A stretch of DNA of 64,000 nt. Source: Euleptes europaea (taxonomy: Eukaryota; Chordata; Lepidosauria; Squamata; Sphaerodactylidae). This document shows positions 57,901 to 64,000 of this stretch, one piece after another (position 1 is the stretch's first letter; each line of letters begins with the position of its first letter). The notes under the pieces are model-generated. The model was not told where the DNA came from. It searched no databases and saw only the letters and a list, made by a program, of their open reading frames with translations. A program made the position numbers and the translations under genes. Where the stretch lies: NCBI RefSeq assembly GCF_029931775.1, contig NC_079318.1, positions 77,411,614 to 77,475,613 of the forward strand, read 5' to 3'.

Positions 57901-60900
57901 ATTTTTCTCCTGTCCAGGGTGTTTTCTTTCTGCTCTTTGCCTGCCTAATGGACAAGAAGGTAAGTGTGTCCCTGCCTCACCAACATCCTCATGCTCTTTT
58001 CTTTTTAGCAAGAAAGCCTGAAGGCTGTGGAGTTGGGCTGCCAACGTTAGCTTGAGAAATTCCTGGAGATTTGGAAGTAATAACTGGGGAAGAAAAAGCT
58101 AAGCAGGGATGTGATGCCGTAGTCTACAGCCCAAAACTGTTATTTCCTCCAGGGCAGTGGTTCCAAACCTTTTTTTGACCAGGGACCACTAGGACTTTTT
58201 TGTTCAATGCAGGGACCCCAAGGTTCAAAATAAAAATTCCGAGAATTTGAAAATAAACTTTAATCATAACTGTTAGTTAAACATTAAACTTAGAATAATT
58301 TTTAATATATATTTTTATAATAGAGAACTTATAATTGAAAATATTAATTTATTATGGGTTTATAACTTTGTTTCATGGACCTTAATTTAGTTCTCGTGGA
58401 CCCCTGGGGGTCCACGGACCCCTAATTGGGAACCAGTGCTCCAGGGGAACTGATCTCTGTAGACCAGTAGTCATTCCAGAAGAATTCCAGCCCCATCTGG
58501 AGGTTGGAAACTCTACTCTGGAGCTGGTGGCCTATTCCAAAGCACAGGAAGTTGGGGATTTGCTGCCTGCATGACCCTGCCCTTTTCCACATGGGTTTGA
58601 TGCTGCTGGCAAGCAGGTTTTCTTCCTGCTTCCCCACATCATAATGGTGCATTAATGCACCTCCCAGCATTTTCCTGATCTTTCCCTCATTTTCTATACT
58701 GCAAAGATTTGGGCAAGATCTCAGTAAAGCCTGTATGGCTATTGAATGGGTGGGAAAGTTCAGATGTTCCTGGTCCCATCCACATGGCAGCTATTTTGCT
58801 TGACTCTGTCCCTGTGGCAGCCCTTGAGTATCATTATAACATTATAGTATACTATGTATCATGTCCTCTGAATTCCCAACAGGCATACCTCTGCAACAAA
58901 AGGGGCTAGATAGTTAAATTGTTTTAAAAATGACAGTGGGGAATTAGGGAATCTGATACAGCAAATAAATAAATAAATAATGATAGCCAACTGCCAACTT
59001 TTTAAAAATCTAGAAAAACCCCAGTAGCGCAGAATGGCCCCTGCCATGTGACTGGGGCAAGAAACTACAAGGAAACCCGCCTCTTGGGAGCCCCGCTGCT
59101 GTTACACTGTATCAGCAGCATCAGGGAAACCACACAATCCTTTCCCTATGGGAAAAAAAGACCCCACAGGCTGACAGGCAGGGAAGGAATGCATGTGTCT
59201 TTTCCTGTATAAGTACCATTGACTAAGACATGGTCTATGAATGCAGCACTCAGAGGCAGTCAAAGCTTAAAGTAGTAGAATGGAGGGCGTCATTGTAGAG
59301 CACAGGTGAGGAATTGCATTTTTAACTGCTCCCTGCAGGTAGAAAGCTACCCCAGAAGGGAGTGGGTTACATTAGAACCTCGTTCTCTGTTCTGCTAAGC
59401 CTTTAACTTGATGAGCACGCGATCCTGTTGTCTCCCCCGATTGCCTGCTGGCTTTTCTTTTCAAAACTGTAATTTCTCAAACCACTGTTTTGGCTTTCAA
59501 AATAAAAACAAGCCAGTCCCTTTTGCCCCCTAGTTGTTGTTTTTTAGTTTCAGTGAATCAATGCATAATTTGAATGGACACAAGTAGCTGCTGTGTACCA
59601 AAGTGCCCCGGTAACTGCTAAGGGGGTATTTGTTTAGACTGCAGTAAAACCACAAATGAAAATTGTCAATGGTCAGGAACCTGTCAACTTTGAGTACCTC
59701 TGCTGGCACCCAAGCTTGTTGTGTTTCCTTGTAGGTGTTGGGAGCTCTCAAGAAGCGTCTGTGCAGGTCGCGCACAGATGGGGTAACTTTATTTCAGGTA
59801 AGCAAGGCTGGCTGTTTCTTCTGGGCTTCCCTGCCATCATATTAGGGACAATAAAGGGGCTACGAGCTATAACTTTGGCTTTCAGCCACCATGCTAGCTT
59901 AAGGCTGGATTATCCCTGACAGATCTTACAAATCCCCTCCCTTCAACTGCATCCATTGCTGTACCCTAGCAAGGATTGGGGTCATCCTGATCAATGTTTT
60001 CCTCTCGCTTGAAGACAGCAGGAGGCGAGCTTTTTTGGTGACAAACTTCCCTGTTCCTGGGTGAAGCAGCTGGGCCTGCCTGTTCAGAAACCCACAGGGC
60101 TCTCTCCCAGAATTGTCCACACAGTCTCATGAGAAACAGAGTCCTAGCTTATCTCTTCCCTTTCCCTGTTCTTCCGGAAAGCAGTAACCTCTTGCCAGGC
60201 ACAAGGAATCATGGCTTCAGTGCTGAGGGCTGTGCTGGTCAAGTTATTCCTTTACTGCATCTGGGGTGGGGTGGGGTGAGGGAAAACAGGCACTAGGGCA
60301 CAGCAGGGCCAGAGACACGACCCCCATACTTTTCTTCTGACGTCACTGGATTCTGTGGGAGGGCTGCTCCTGGCAGCAGAATCCTGCTGCCCAAAGCCTG
60401 TCTTGATCCATTATTTGCCCTTTTATTTCAATTTGTGTTCACAGAGCAAGATTGAAACTTAATTCCAGGCTAAGCAGCTAAACAGGCTGGAAAGCTACAG
60501 AGGTGAGAGATGTTTGTTATGTGCCGTTCCTGCTAAAAAAAAAATACCCAGTGCCCCTGCAGAGAGGGTTGTGAGGCTCAGGAACGATATGTAAATAAGG
60601 AACCTCAGGAAAGGACCACTTTTGAAGGCAGCCAGGATCTAAACAAACAGTCTCAATTTCTAAAACTGTACTTTTTGAGAGCTGTGTGACTTGATAAAGC
60701 AATCAGGCATGCAGTGACAATACCACCCAACAGTAATGGAAGAAAAATTATTTGCAGCTGCTCTGGGTAGAAAAACCGAGAACAGTGAGCATTTGCACAG
60801 CTCAGAAGACCAACAGACATGTAAGGCTCCCCACAGACACCTCCTCGCTGAACAAGAACAGAACAGCAGCCTCTGCCTGTTGCCTGCCCAATTCCCTAAA

Positions 60901-62124
60901 CCCACTGTGTTCTACTTGCTTACAGTGTTTGTGTTTTAAAGCCACTATGTCAACACCCCAGAACTGAATGTGCCATCCTCACTTTAAACTGGCTCAGGGT
61001 TAAAGCAGTCTCTCCTCTACTCAGTTACCAGGGTGTGGGTCACAAGGATCTTACTCTTGCTTCCCACCTGTATACCCCCCCCCCCCATGTCTACATGTAT
61101 AGGCAATGATGTTTCTAGTACAGGGAACAAGTTGGACTTTACAAGCCAAGGATGAGTTCCTGGCATTCCGTGTATTATTGAAGACTATCAGGGACATTTT
61201 AACCCCATCTCAGCTCAGGGCAGCATACATGGCTCTCTCTTGCTGGGGCAACATATCAAATACGAGTCTGGTGGCATGTGTTCAAAGGAGCCAACTTCAG
61301 CCTTACTTGCCTGCTGCTCAGTTAGATACAATTGGGAGACCTCTCACTGTGGACCGAGGCTATGGCTAAATGAGTGCCAGGAAGACCAGACCTCAGCTCT
61401 GAAGAGGTTCTGAGTAAGCATGGACAATCCCAAACCTTCAGCCTACTGTATGAGGTTATGAGGATAAAGCTTGTCTTCTTTGGAGAATGCAGAGCTCCTT
61501 AAGAGAAAGGCGGGAATATAAAAAAGCACCAACTCCTTTCTCAATCTCAACATTCCCTTTTTATTACATCCCTCTTAAGGCAGTGGCATTTCAAGCACTT
61601 CCAAACTATCTCACATTTTCTTGCTTGCAAATATGCTGCTGCTGAGTAGAATGAAAATACAAGGGAAGTAGTGGAGGGAAGCAGTGGAGGGAAGAAAGCT
61701 TCACACATCAACTGGTGCTTTCCCGCCAAAGGTTGGCCCACAAGGGGCTTTGATTGTAGGTGTAAAAAAATCACATCTGAATGAAGGTGGCAAAGTTCAC
61801 AGCTGGACAACCTTAGGCTGTGCTACAGTCAAACTGTTTGTGTACCAGTAATGGAAAGGTCCATTTTAAAGCACAGTTGGGTATATTACAGCAAGCATTC
61901 TCTCCATCCCACCCAGCGTTTCCATTTTGTTAAGTGCATGTTGTAGCTGCTGAATAGAAAATCAGGAGTGCTTTTTTGTTTTTTAGCTGAACAGCCTTGC
62001 GAAGAGGACTGTGGATCGGCAGAGTCACTTATTTGTGGAGCCTTACTATGACAATGAGTCAGCCCCTTCCCAATCAAGCGAGACTTTGGAAACCAGTAGC
62101 ACCATTTTACACAGCCTGGGATAG
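39823..62124 (+). CDS. ADGRF3: Adhesion G protein-coupled receptor F3, complete 14-exon model
   Basis: Cell-surface orphan receptor of adhesion GPCR family VI (formerly GPR113). Exons: 39823-39942, 44376-44442, 44805-44957, 46547-46756, 48123-48347, 49619-49828, 50109-50252, 50831-51027, 52854-53036, 53834-54598, 55620-56240, 57918-57959, 59735-59797, 61987-62124. All splice phases agree and give 1,045 codons (human about 1,079). Layout by residue: signal peptide 1 to about 38; Cys-rich EGF-like part 114-183; Ig-like segments about 184-376; hormone-receptor motif 377-442; GAIN domain with GPS ending at the predicted cleavage site Leu707|Thr708; seven helices about 722-979; tail of 66 residues. 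No stop or frameshift was seen. The first exon is the least certain. Confidence 0.93.
40570..41425 (+). mobile_element. CR1 LINE fragment, 3' half of RT to tail
   Basis: Encodes [36 protein letters not shown] and [20 protein letters not shown]. It then runs to the 3' tail GGTCTGATCCAGCAAGGCC. It is 5' truncated and interrupted by stops. It lies in ADGRF3 intron 1. Confidence 0.85.
41663..41800 (+). mobile_element. hAT-like MITE, family A (partial)
   Basis: Starts TTGGGTTGCCAACCTCCAGG and fades after TGGTATTATACCATG. Confidence 0.6.
42660..42805 (+). mobile_element. hAT-like MITE, family A (short copy)
   Basis: GGTTGCTCAACGTCCAGGTA on the left and AACCTGGAGCTGGCAACCGT on the right; the middle is shortened. 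Confidence 0.65.
43140..44060. other. CpG-dense block of unknown origin
   Basis: About 0.9 kb with far more CpG than its surroundings, long pyrimidine runs on its left half and purine runs (GGGGAGGGGAGGCGGGG) on its right. No long open frame, no recognised repeat family and no convincing inverted ends were seen. It could be a young DNA element or a CpG-island promoter; see findings. Confidence 0.4.
44376..44442 (+). CDS. ADGRF3: ADGRF3 coding exon 2
   Basis: A 67-nt exon between TTTTTTAG and CTG|GTGAGT, phase 0 in and 1 out, encoding CVRSSAKDIGSCDPSVRVRR then AP. It is supported by strong splice sites and by fitting both neighbours; the sequence itself is not conserved enough to identify. 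Confidence 0.7.
44805..44957 (+). CDS. ADGRF3: ADGRF3 coding exon 3
   Basis: Encodes ILRGTAYIKLTSVAPATV and ends TASTITGLALTT before CAG|GTGAGT. This matches the human stretch ending LLTGLRLTT, just before the Cys-rich segment. Phase is 1-1. Confidence 0.88.
45489..45610 (+). mobile_element. CR1 LINE 3' tail fragment
   Basis: GGCACCTGGTTGGCCACTGT, GACCAGACTGCTGGACTTGA and CGGTCTGATCTGGCAGGGC match the tail of the 40570 copy. Confidence 0.8.
46082..46282 (-). repeat. 5S rRNA-derived SINE (diverged)
   Basis: A minus-strand copy with GTCCAGGCACAGCTGACTTA on the left and TCAGGCTAGCCTGGGCCATC at its head side. Confidence 0.75.
46547..46756 (+). CDS. ADGRF3: ADGRF3 coding exon 4 (Cys-rich EGF-like segment)
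   Basis: Encodes ECDPLQGSSRDCRCLPGYQW and further cysteines up to GYCQSALSASK. The CxCLxGYQW pattern is the same as human ADGRF3 (YCACLSGYQWN). The acceptor is CTCCAG, the donor is AAG|GTAAGT, and the phase is 1-1. Confidence 0.93.
47420..47640 (+). repeat. Sauria-type SINE (diverged)
   Basis: ACTAGAATCTGGGAAACCGG, B-box GGGTTCAAATCCC, and CTCAACCTAACTTACCTCAT. The head is damaged. Confidence 0.75.
47797..47985 (-). repeat. tRNA-Ala-derived SINE
   Basis: ACACACGAAGCTGCCTTATA to GATTGAACATGGGACCTTCT and a truncated head. It lies in ADGRF3 intron 4. Confidence 0.8.
48123..48347 (+). CDS. ADGRF3: ADGRF3 coding exon 5 (Ig-like, first half)
   Basis: Encodes an extracellular strand-rich segment with LTLSFSLAEGATDVKWYLL and ISSPSLDWAG. 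It aligns with human LSLTLHLSQEATNLSWFL and MSHHWAG. The acceptor is GCTTTCAG. The donor is an unusually weak CTG|GTACCG, kept because the phase (1) and the human exon border both demand it. Confidence 0.88.
48410..48600 (+). repeat. 5S rRNA-derived SINE next to ADGRF3 exon 5
   Basis: GATCTCAGAAGCTAAGCAGG, GTCGGCCCTGGTTAGTAACT and GGATGGGAGACC are nearly 5S rRNA. The tail CTTGACGGCACTTTACACAC follows. It begins about 60 bp after the weak exon 5 donor. Confidence 0.9.
49273..49477 (-). mobile_element. hAT-like MITE, family A (copy inverted)
   Basis: 205 bp with TAGGGTTGCCAG / TTGGCAACCCTA ends; the flanking 8-bp duplication has drifted (AATACATC / AGTACACC). It ends 141 bp before ADGRF3 exon 6. 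Confidence 0.8.
49619..49828 (+). CDS. ADGRF3: ADGRF3 coding exon 6 (Ig-like, second half)
   Basis: Begins GEYICRSRNGS, the Ig F-strand cysteine pattern matching human GEYMSCFEAQG. It continues WRQEVTVPLVAADIVRTP and LSLQCCIRNRG, which equals human FQLSCCIPS. The donor is CAG|GTGAGT and the phase is 1-1. Confidence 0.94.
50109..50252 (+). CDS. ADGRF3: ADGRF3 coding exon 7
   Basis: Encodes DPLCHFLVLDSCPSIDTTYR then CTFESSGLG and VAVSVIQ. It corresponds to human CFVLAVQRCPMADTTYACDL and closes the second Ig-like domain. The acceptor is CTTCAG, the donor is AAG|GTAATG, and the phase is 1-1. Confidence 0.94.
50413..50632 (+). repeat. tRNA-Ala-derived SINE
   Basis: GGGGCTGTGACTCTGTGGCA, GGTTCAATCCCCGGCATCTC, and tail TATAAGGCAGCTTCATGTGT. 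It lies in ADGRF3 intron 7. Confidence 0.85.
50831..51027 (+). CDS. ADGRF3: ADGRF3 coding exon 8 (hormone-receptor motif)
   Basis: Encodes GDLFCPGENVQGRW, AGRVAEILCPKG, RRCFSDRTWGNIQNNC and LLSRLREAQ. The cysteine and tryptophan pattern is that of the HormR/HRM domain preceding the GAIN domain. The donor is CAG|GTGAGA, phase 0 out. Confidence 0.95.
51478..51536 (-). repeat. 5S SINE tail fragment
   Basis: GTAAAGTACCATCAAGTCGC then AGCTAATTTACGACAACCC. Only the tail is present. Confidence 0.6.
51545..51743 (+). mobile_element. hAT-like MITE, family A
   Basis: 199 bp, TAGGGTTGCCAA / TGACAACCCTA ends, and duplication CCCTTTAT / CCCTTTAG (7 of 8 identical). Confidence 0.8.
52098..52312 (+). repeat. 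tRNA-Ala-derived SINE
   Basis: GGGGGCATGGCTCAGTGGTG head, GGTCAATTCCCGGCATCTC; tail CAGTTTCATGTGTCA. Confidence 0.8.
52321..52527 (-). repeat. tRNA-Ala-derived SINE, inverted beside the previous one
   Basis: AACATGAAGCTGCCTTATAC to CTCTACCGCTGAGCCTTGGC. Together with 52098-52312 it makes a tail-to-tail inverted pair in ADGRF3 intron 8. Confidence 0.8.
52854..53036 (+). CDS. ADGRF3: ADGRF3 coding exon 9 (GAIN subdomain A)
   Basis: Encodes PWMIEWLRMEVKPDQNQK then LDLLTLVITLDIISQVALDS and SVI, the helical subdomain A of the GAIN domain (human: DLLTLLSTMKYVAKVVAEA). The acceptor is ACTCCAG and the donor is ATT|GTAAGT, phase 0-0. Confidence 0.93.
53047..53252 (+). repeat. tRNA-Ala-derived SINE starting 10 bp after ADGRF3 exon 9
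   Basis: GGTCTGTGGCTCAGAGGTAG, CTTTGCATGCAGAAGGACC and GGTTCAATCCCCAGCATCTA. The insertion sits just inside intron 9 without harming the GTAAGT donor. Confidence 0.85.
53834..54598 (+). CDS. ADGRF3: ADGRF3 coding exon 10 (GAIN core, GPS and first helix)
   Basis: The largest exon, 255 codons. It covers most of the autoproteolytic GAIN domain, the GPS motif (CVSWNHS, GGWSTQGC, CSCHHLTSF) and TM1. The His-Leu-Thr triad that drives self-cleavage is present, at residues 706-708. The residues after the cut, TSFSVLM, would form the tethered agonist, identical in register to human TAFSVLM. The donor is AAG|GTTAGA. Confidence 0.97.
54599..55619 (+). other. ADGRF3 intron 10
   Basis: No repeats of the named families and no open frames of note; a short AT repeat at about 55385. 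Nothing else was seen. Confidence 0.6.
55620..56240 (+). CDS. ADGRF3: ADGRF3 coding exon 11 (TM2 to start of TM7)
   Basis: Encodes 207 residues with five to six hydrophobic helices. It includes FYLAMFFWMLVQALILCHQL (TM3), the TM6 motif ALLILTPIFGLTWGLG, identical to human over that span, and FTILNSLQ at the start of TM7. The acceptor is TTTCCAG and the donor is CAG|GTATGT. Confidence 0.98.
57054..57283 (-). mobile_element. hAT-like MITE, family A (diverged)
   Basis: Ends TTAGGATTGCCAACT and GGTTTGCAAACCT; body CTGATCTCTGTAGTCTGGAG. An older copy without a clear duplication. Confidence 0.6.
57918..57959 (+). CDS. ADGRF3: ADGRF3 coding exon 12 (end of TM7)
   Basis: A 42-nt exon encoding GVFFLLFACLMDKK, matching human GVFILLFGCLMDRK. 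The acceptor is TGTCCAG and the donor is AAG|GTAAGT, phase 0-0. Confidence 0.96.
58031..58515 (-). mobile_element. hAT-like MITE, family A, split by another element
   Basis: The left part from GGGCTGCCAACGTTAGCTTG and the right part ending TCTGGAGGTTGGAAACTCTA are one diverged copy, interrupted by the 284-bp family C element. Confidence 0.7.
58155..58438. mobile_element. hAT-like MITE, family C, nested in family A
   Basis: 284 bp with CAGTGGTTCC / GGAACCAGTG ends, an AT-rich middle, and a perfect 8-bp duplication CTCCAGGG (58147-58154 and 58439-58446) taken from the host element. Confidence 0.85.
59735..59797 (+). CDS. ADGRF3: ADGRF3 coding exon 13 (helix 8 and tail)
   Basis: Encodes VLGALKKRLCRSRTDGVTLF then Q. 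It aligns with human IQEALRKRFCRAQ, the basic juxtamembrane helix with a probable palmitoylation cysteine. The acceptor is CTTGTAG and the donor is CAG|GTAAGC. Confidence 0.93.
59798..61986 (+). other. ADGRF3 intron 13
   Basis: About 2.2 kb with no exon and no repeat family that I recognise; a few short low-complexity tracts (poly-A at 60535, poly-C at 61077). Confidence 0.5.
61987..62124 (+). CDS. ADGRF3: ADGRF3 coding exon 14 (cytoplasmic tail and stop)
   Basis: After a strong TTTTTTAG acceptor, 45 codons run in phase to TAG at 62122. The Ser/Thr-rich tail (SAPSQSSETLETSSTILHSL) could be phosphorylated. It is not clearly similar to the human tail. I saw no canonical AATAAA before the convergent HADHB end. 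Confidence 0.85.
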   Translation: MNSLAKRTVDRQSHLFVEPYYDNESAPSQSSETLETSSTILHSLG

Positions 62125-62232
62125 TGGTGCTACCCCCCCACACACCATATTCCACATTTAAACATAAATATTGTTATAAATTGCCACTCAGCTTGCAAGC
62201 ACTGACAGATGAAGTTTTCCTTTACCTAGATA

Positions 62233-62379
62233 TAGGGGTGTCAACTCCATCTTGGGAAACTCCTGGACTCTCCACCCTCCAAAGCAGCCATTTCCTTCAG
62301 GGGATCTGATTGCTGTAGGCTGGAGATCAGTTCTAATTCCAGGAGAACTCCAGGCCCCACCTTGAGGACAGTGACCCTA
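62233..62379 (-). mobile_element. hAT-like MITE, family A (short copy)
   Basis: Ends TAGGGGTGTCAACTCC / AGTGACCCTA, duplication CCTAGATA / CCTAAATA (7 of 8). It lies between the convergent ends of ADGRF3 and HADHB. Confidence 0.75.
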
Positions 62380-62428
62380 CCTAAATATGAGCTAGGATGG
62401 AATCCCATTGGGAAGAGGGAGGATATAG

Positions 62429-62625
62429 GAACATATGAACCTGCCTTAGTTGGACTGTGACCAATGATCCATCATGGTCAGTGATGTCTACCCTGGCAGC
62501 AGCTACCCAGTGTCATACGTAGGTCTTTCAATTCACCTGACTCCTTTAACTGGAAATGCTCAGGATCAAACTTGAGACCTTCTGCATGCAAAGCAGATGC
62601 TCTATCACTGAGCCATACAGTGGCT
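62429..62625 (-). repeat. tRNA-Ala-derived SINE
   Basis: GGAACATATGAACCTGCCTT to TGCTCTATCACTGAGCCATA; diverged. It lies between ADGRF3 and HADHB. Confidence 0.75.
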
Positions 62626-62693
62626 GCAGAATGCATAACTGTGAAAGCAGCAGATAAAAAGCAAAGAACACTCAAACCTTAACATTTATCTTG

Positions 62694-62699
62694 TTTATT
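62694..62699 (-). terminator. HADHB polyadenylation signal
   Basis: AATAAA on the minus strand, 468 bp after the HADHB stop and 570 bp from the ADGRF3 stop on the other strand. Confidence 0.65.
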
Positions 62700-63167
62700 A
62701 AGGCTGATAAGTGGTGACAGACACTGTACGCAGTTCATAGTCTTCTCCCCACTGTCTCAACAATTTTGAGCTAGCCTTCTGCTATAAAAGTTCATTTCAG
62801 TTCAGATTACAGATCCTTTTTAAAAAGCCTAAACTTTTATACAGGTTTTGTGTTAAAACCTGAACCATTTATCACTGGCAAGCCTCTGTTTCAGAATTAG
62901 TGCACTCCTACACACTGTTCTCAGAAAAACGGAGAAACTCACCATTATATGTTGGACAAACTGCTGACACCCCTTATTGTCATAAATAGATAGAACTTTT
63001 CAGAGGATCTGCCTACTCTTAGTTAGCTTTCACAGGCAGTTAGAAAATATTTACAAAGGCCACCAGAAGTCCTTTCTAGGCAGGATCAGACACACTTATG
63101 TCGCACAAGTGTGCTGGAATTGCACCGATGTCTCAGGAAATGCCATTTGCAGCAGTTCTTCATGCCT
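62694..63167 (-). other. HADHB: HADHB 3' untranslated region
   Basis: About 470 bp of non-coding sequence without recognised repeats, ending at an AATAAA (plus-strand TTTATT at 62694-62699). Confidence 0.7.
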
Positions 63168-63203
63168 TTACTGTGGGTAAAGTTCCACTATCATTGCGTG
63201 GCC
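63168..63203 (-). CDS. HADHB: HADHB last coding exon (11 codons plus stop)
   Basis: Encodes [11 protein letters not shown] and TAA after a CCTTGCAG-type acceptor ending at 63204. It is too short to be called by length alone but exactly fits the thiolase C-terminus. Confidence 0.95.
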   Translation of the reverse strand, partial: GHAMIVELYPQ

Positions 63204-63571
63204 CTGCAAGAAGAAAAGCAACACTAGATTAGACACATGCGTAGAAGAACAGACTCACACCATATACAGGAGGGAGGAAGAAAACATAACTCTGGAAAAG
63301 CAAAATTACACAGGCAAGCCTGGGACTTTCTCACCCCTGGAATGCCGATGCCCCCAAAGTGTACGCAACTTCCCAAATGCAACAGGCAAAACCTTCCCTT
63401 TCTTACCTGTCCTCCAGCAGCACATGCAGCAACCAGCCCATACTGTCCTCCCTCCTTCTTCAATCTGTGGGCAGCAGTCACTACCAACCGGCAGCCAGTG
63501 GCACCGAAGGGGTGCCCCAGAGACAGAGACCCACCCCAGTTGTTGAACTTTTCCAGAGGAGGGGCTCCAAC
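63168..63571 (-). CDS. HADHB: Trifunctional protein beta subunit (3-ketoacyl-CoA thiolase), last two coding exons
   Basis: HADHB is the mitochondrial long-chain 3-ketoacyl-CoA thiolase that, with HADHA, completes fatty-acid beta-oxidation at the inner membrane. The two exons visible (63407-63571 and 63168-63203) encode the C-terminal 66 residues. They hold thiolase signature [16 protein letters not shown], with the active-site His of GHP, and the [13 protein letters not shown] motif with the second catalytic Cys, split by the last intron. The end is ELYPQ in place of human EAYPK. The rest of the gene lies to the right of the window. Confidence 0.97.
63407..63571 (-). CDS. HADHB: HADHB penultimate coding exon
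   Basis: 55 codons, phase 0-0, between TTCTTGCAG and CAG|GTAAGA on the minus strand. It starts [20 protein letters not shown] and ends [13 protein letters not shown]. Confidence 0.97.
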
Positions 63572-63884
63572 CTGCAAGAAGGAGAAATATCATAAGCAAA
63601 ATCCCCGCCTTGAATAAATCACACAATTCCACCTATAATGGGATACAGTAAGTTATGTAGTAATGTAAGACTAGTATTAACACACACCAAAAATGAGGCA
63701 ATGTTTTCAAACCACCCAGTTTGGTTGCATAAGGACCACTGCCGGAATGCTCCTTGCATCTGGACAGCAGTAGGGCTGGGGTGGCTGAGGGGCCTGGTTA
63801 TTCAAAGTAGTTAGTTCCAACAGTGTCCTATATGAGGTGGCCTTTGCCCCCCCAGGGCTTACTTCCTTGAGGCAAACAAGCAAG

Positions 63885-64000
63885 GAACATGTGGAGAAGT
63901 TGGAACACGAATGAGCCTGTGGACATTGTGTATTTGGATTTCCAAAAGGCTTTTGACAAAGTCCCCCACCAAAGGCTGCTAAGCCAACTTCATAGTCATG
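63885..64000 (+). mobile_element. CR1 LINE reverse transcriptase fragment, cut by the window end
   Basis: The reading frame encodes DIVYLDFQKAFDKVPHQRLL, the conserved early RT motif of CR1. It continues past the right edge, within a HADHB intron. Confidence 0.85.

Overview
This window is vertebrate nuclear DNA. The organism is very probably a squamate reptile (lizard or gecko type). The coding exons are interrupted by long introns with GT-AG borders. The DNA between them is packed with Sauria-type tRNA SINEs, 5S rRNA-derived SINEs, CR1 LINE fragments and short hAT-like elements, a mix I associate with lizards. I know family facts from memory only; no database search was possible.

Layout. 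(1) 1-29.6 kb, + strand: SELENOI (EPT1), from its second coding exon to the end. It encodes the selenoprotein that makes phosphatidylethanolamine from CDP-ethanolamine. Nine exons join in phase. The last one carries an in-frame TGA where the family has selenocysteine. A 3' UTR of about 4.3 kb follows; it is free of recognisable repeats and holds a SECIS-like fold at about 28.5 kb. Intron 3 carries a broken DIRS-like tyrosine-recombinase retroelement (4.06-7.41 kb). (2) 29.6-39.8 kb: intergenic, repeat-rich, with one minus-strand exon (33973-34249) for a SAM domain most like SAMD12/SAMD10. (3) 39.8-62.1 kb, + strand: a complete ADGRF3 (adhesion GPCR F3) model of 14 coding exons, 1,045 codons, every splice phase matching. 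(4) 62.7-63.6 kb, minus strand: the last two coding exons of HADHB, the mitochondrial trifunctional protein beta subunit; the rest lies beyond the window. A CR1 fragment runs off the right edge.

How the genes relate: SELENOI (ER/Golgi phospholipid synthesis), ADGRF3 (cell-surface receptor) and HADHB (mitochondrial beta-oxidation) are syntenic neighbours in mammals, not a pathway. ADGRF3 and HADHB converge tail to tail as in human. SELENOI points toward ADGRF3 here, whereas in human the two genes are head to head, so SELENOI looks inverted in one lineage.

I saw no CRISPR, prokaryotic operon or new enzyme system. The most interesting items are the SAM-domain exon as a possible lost or third SAMD10/12 paralogue, the SELENOI orientation, the SECIS candidate in a long repeat-free UTR, the DIRS element with its internal complementary region, and several nested insertions dated by intact target-site duplications.
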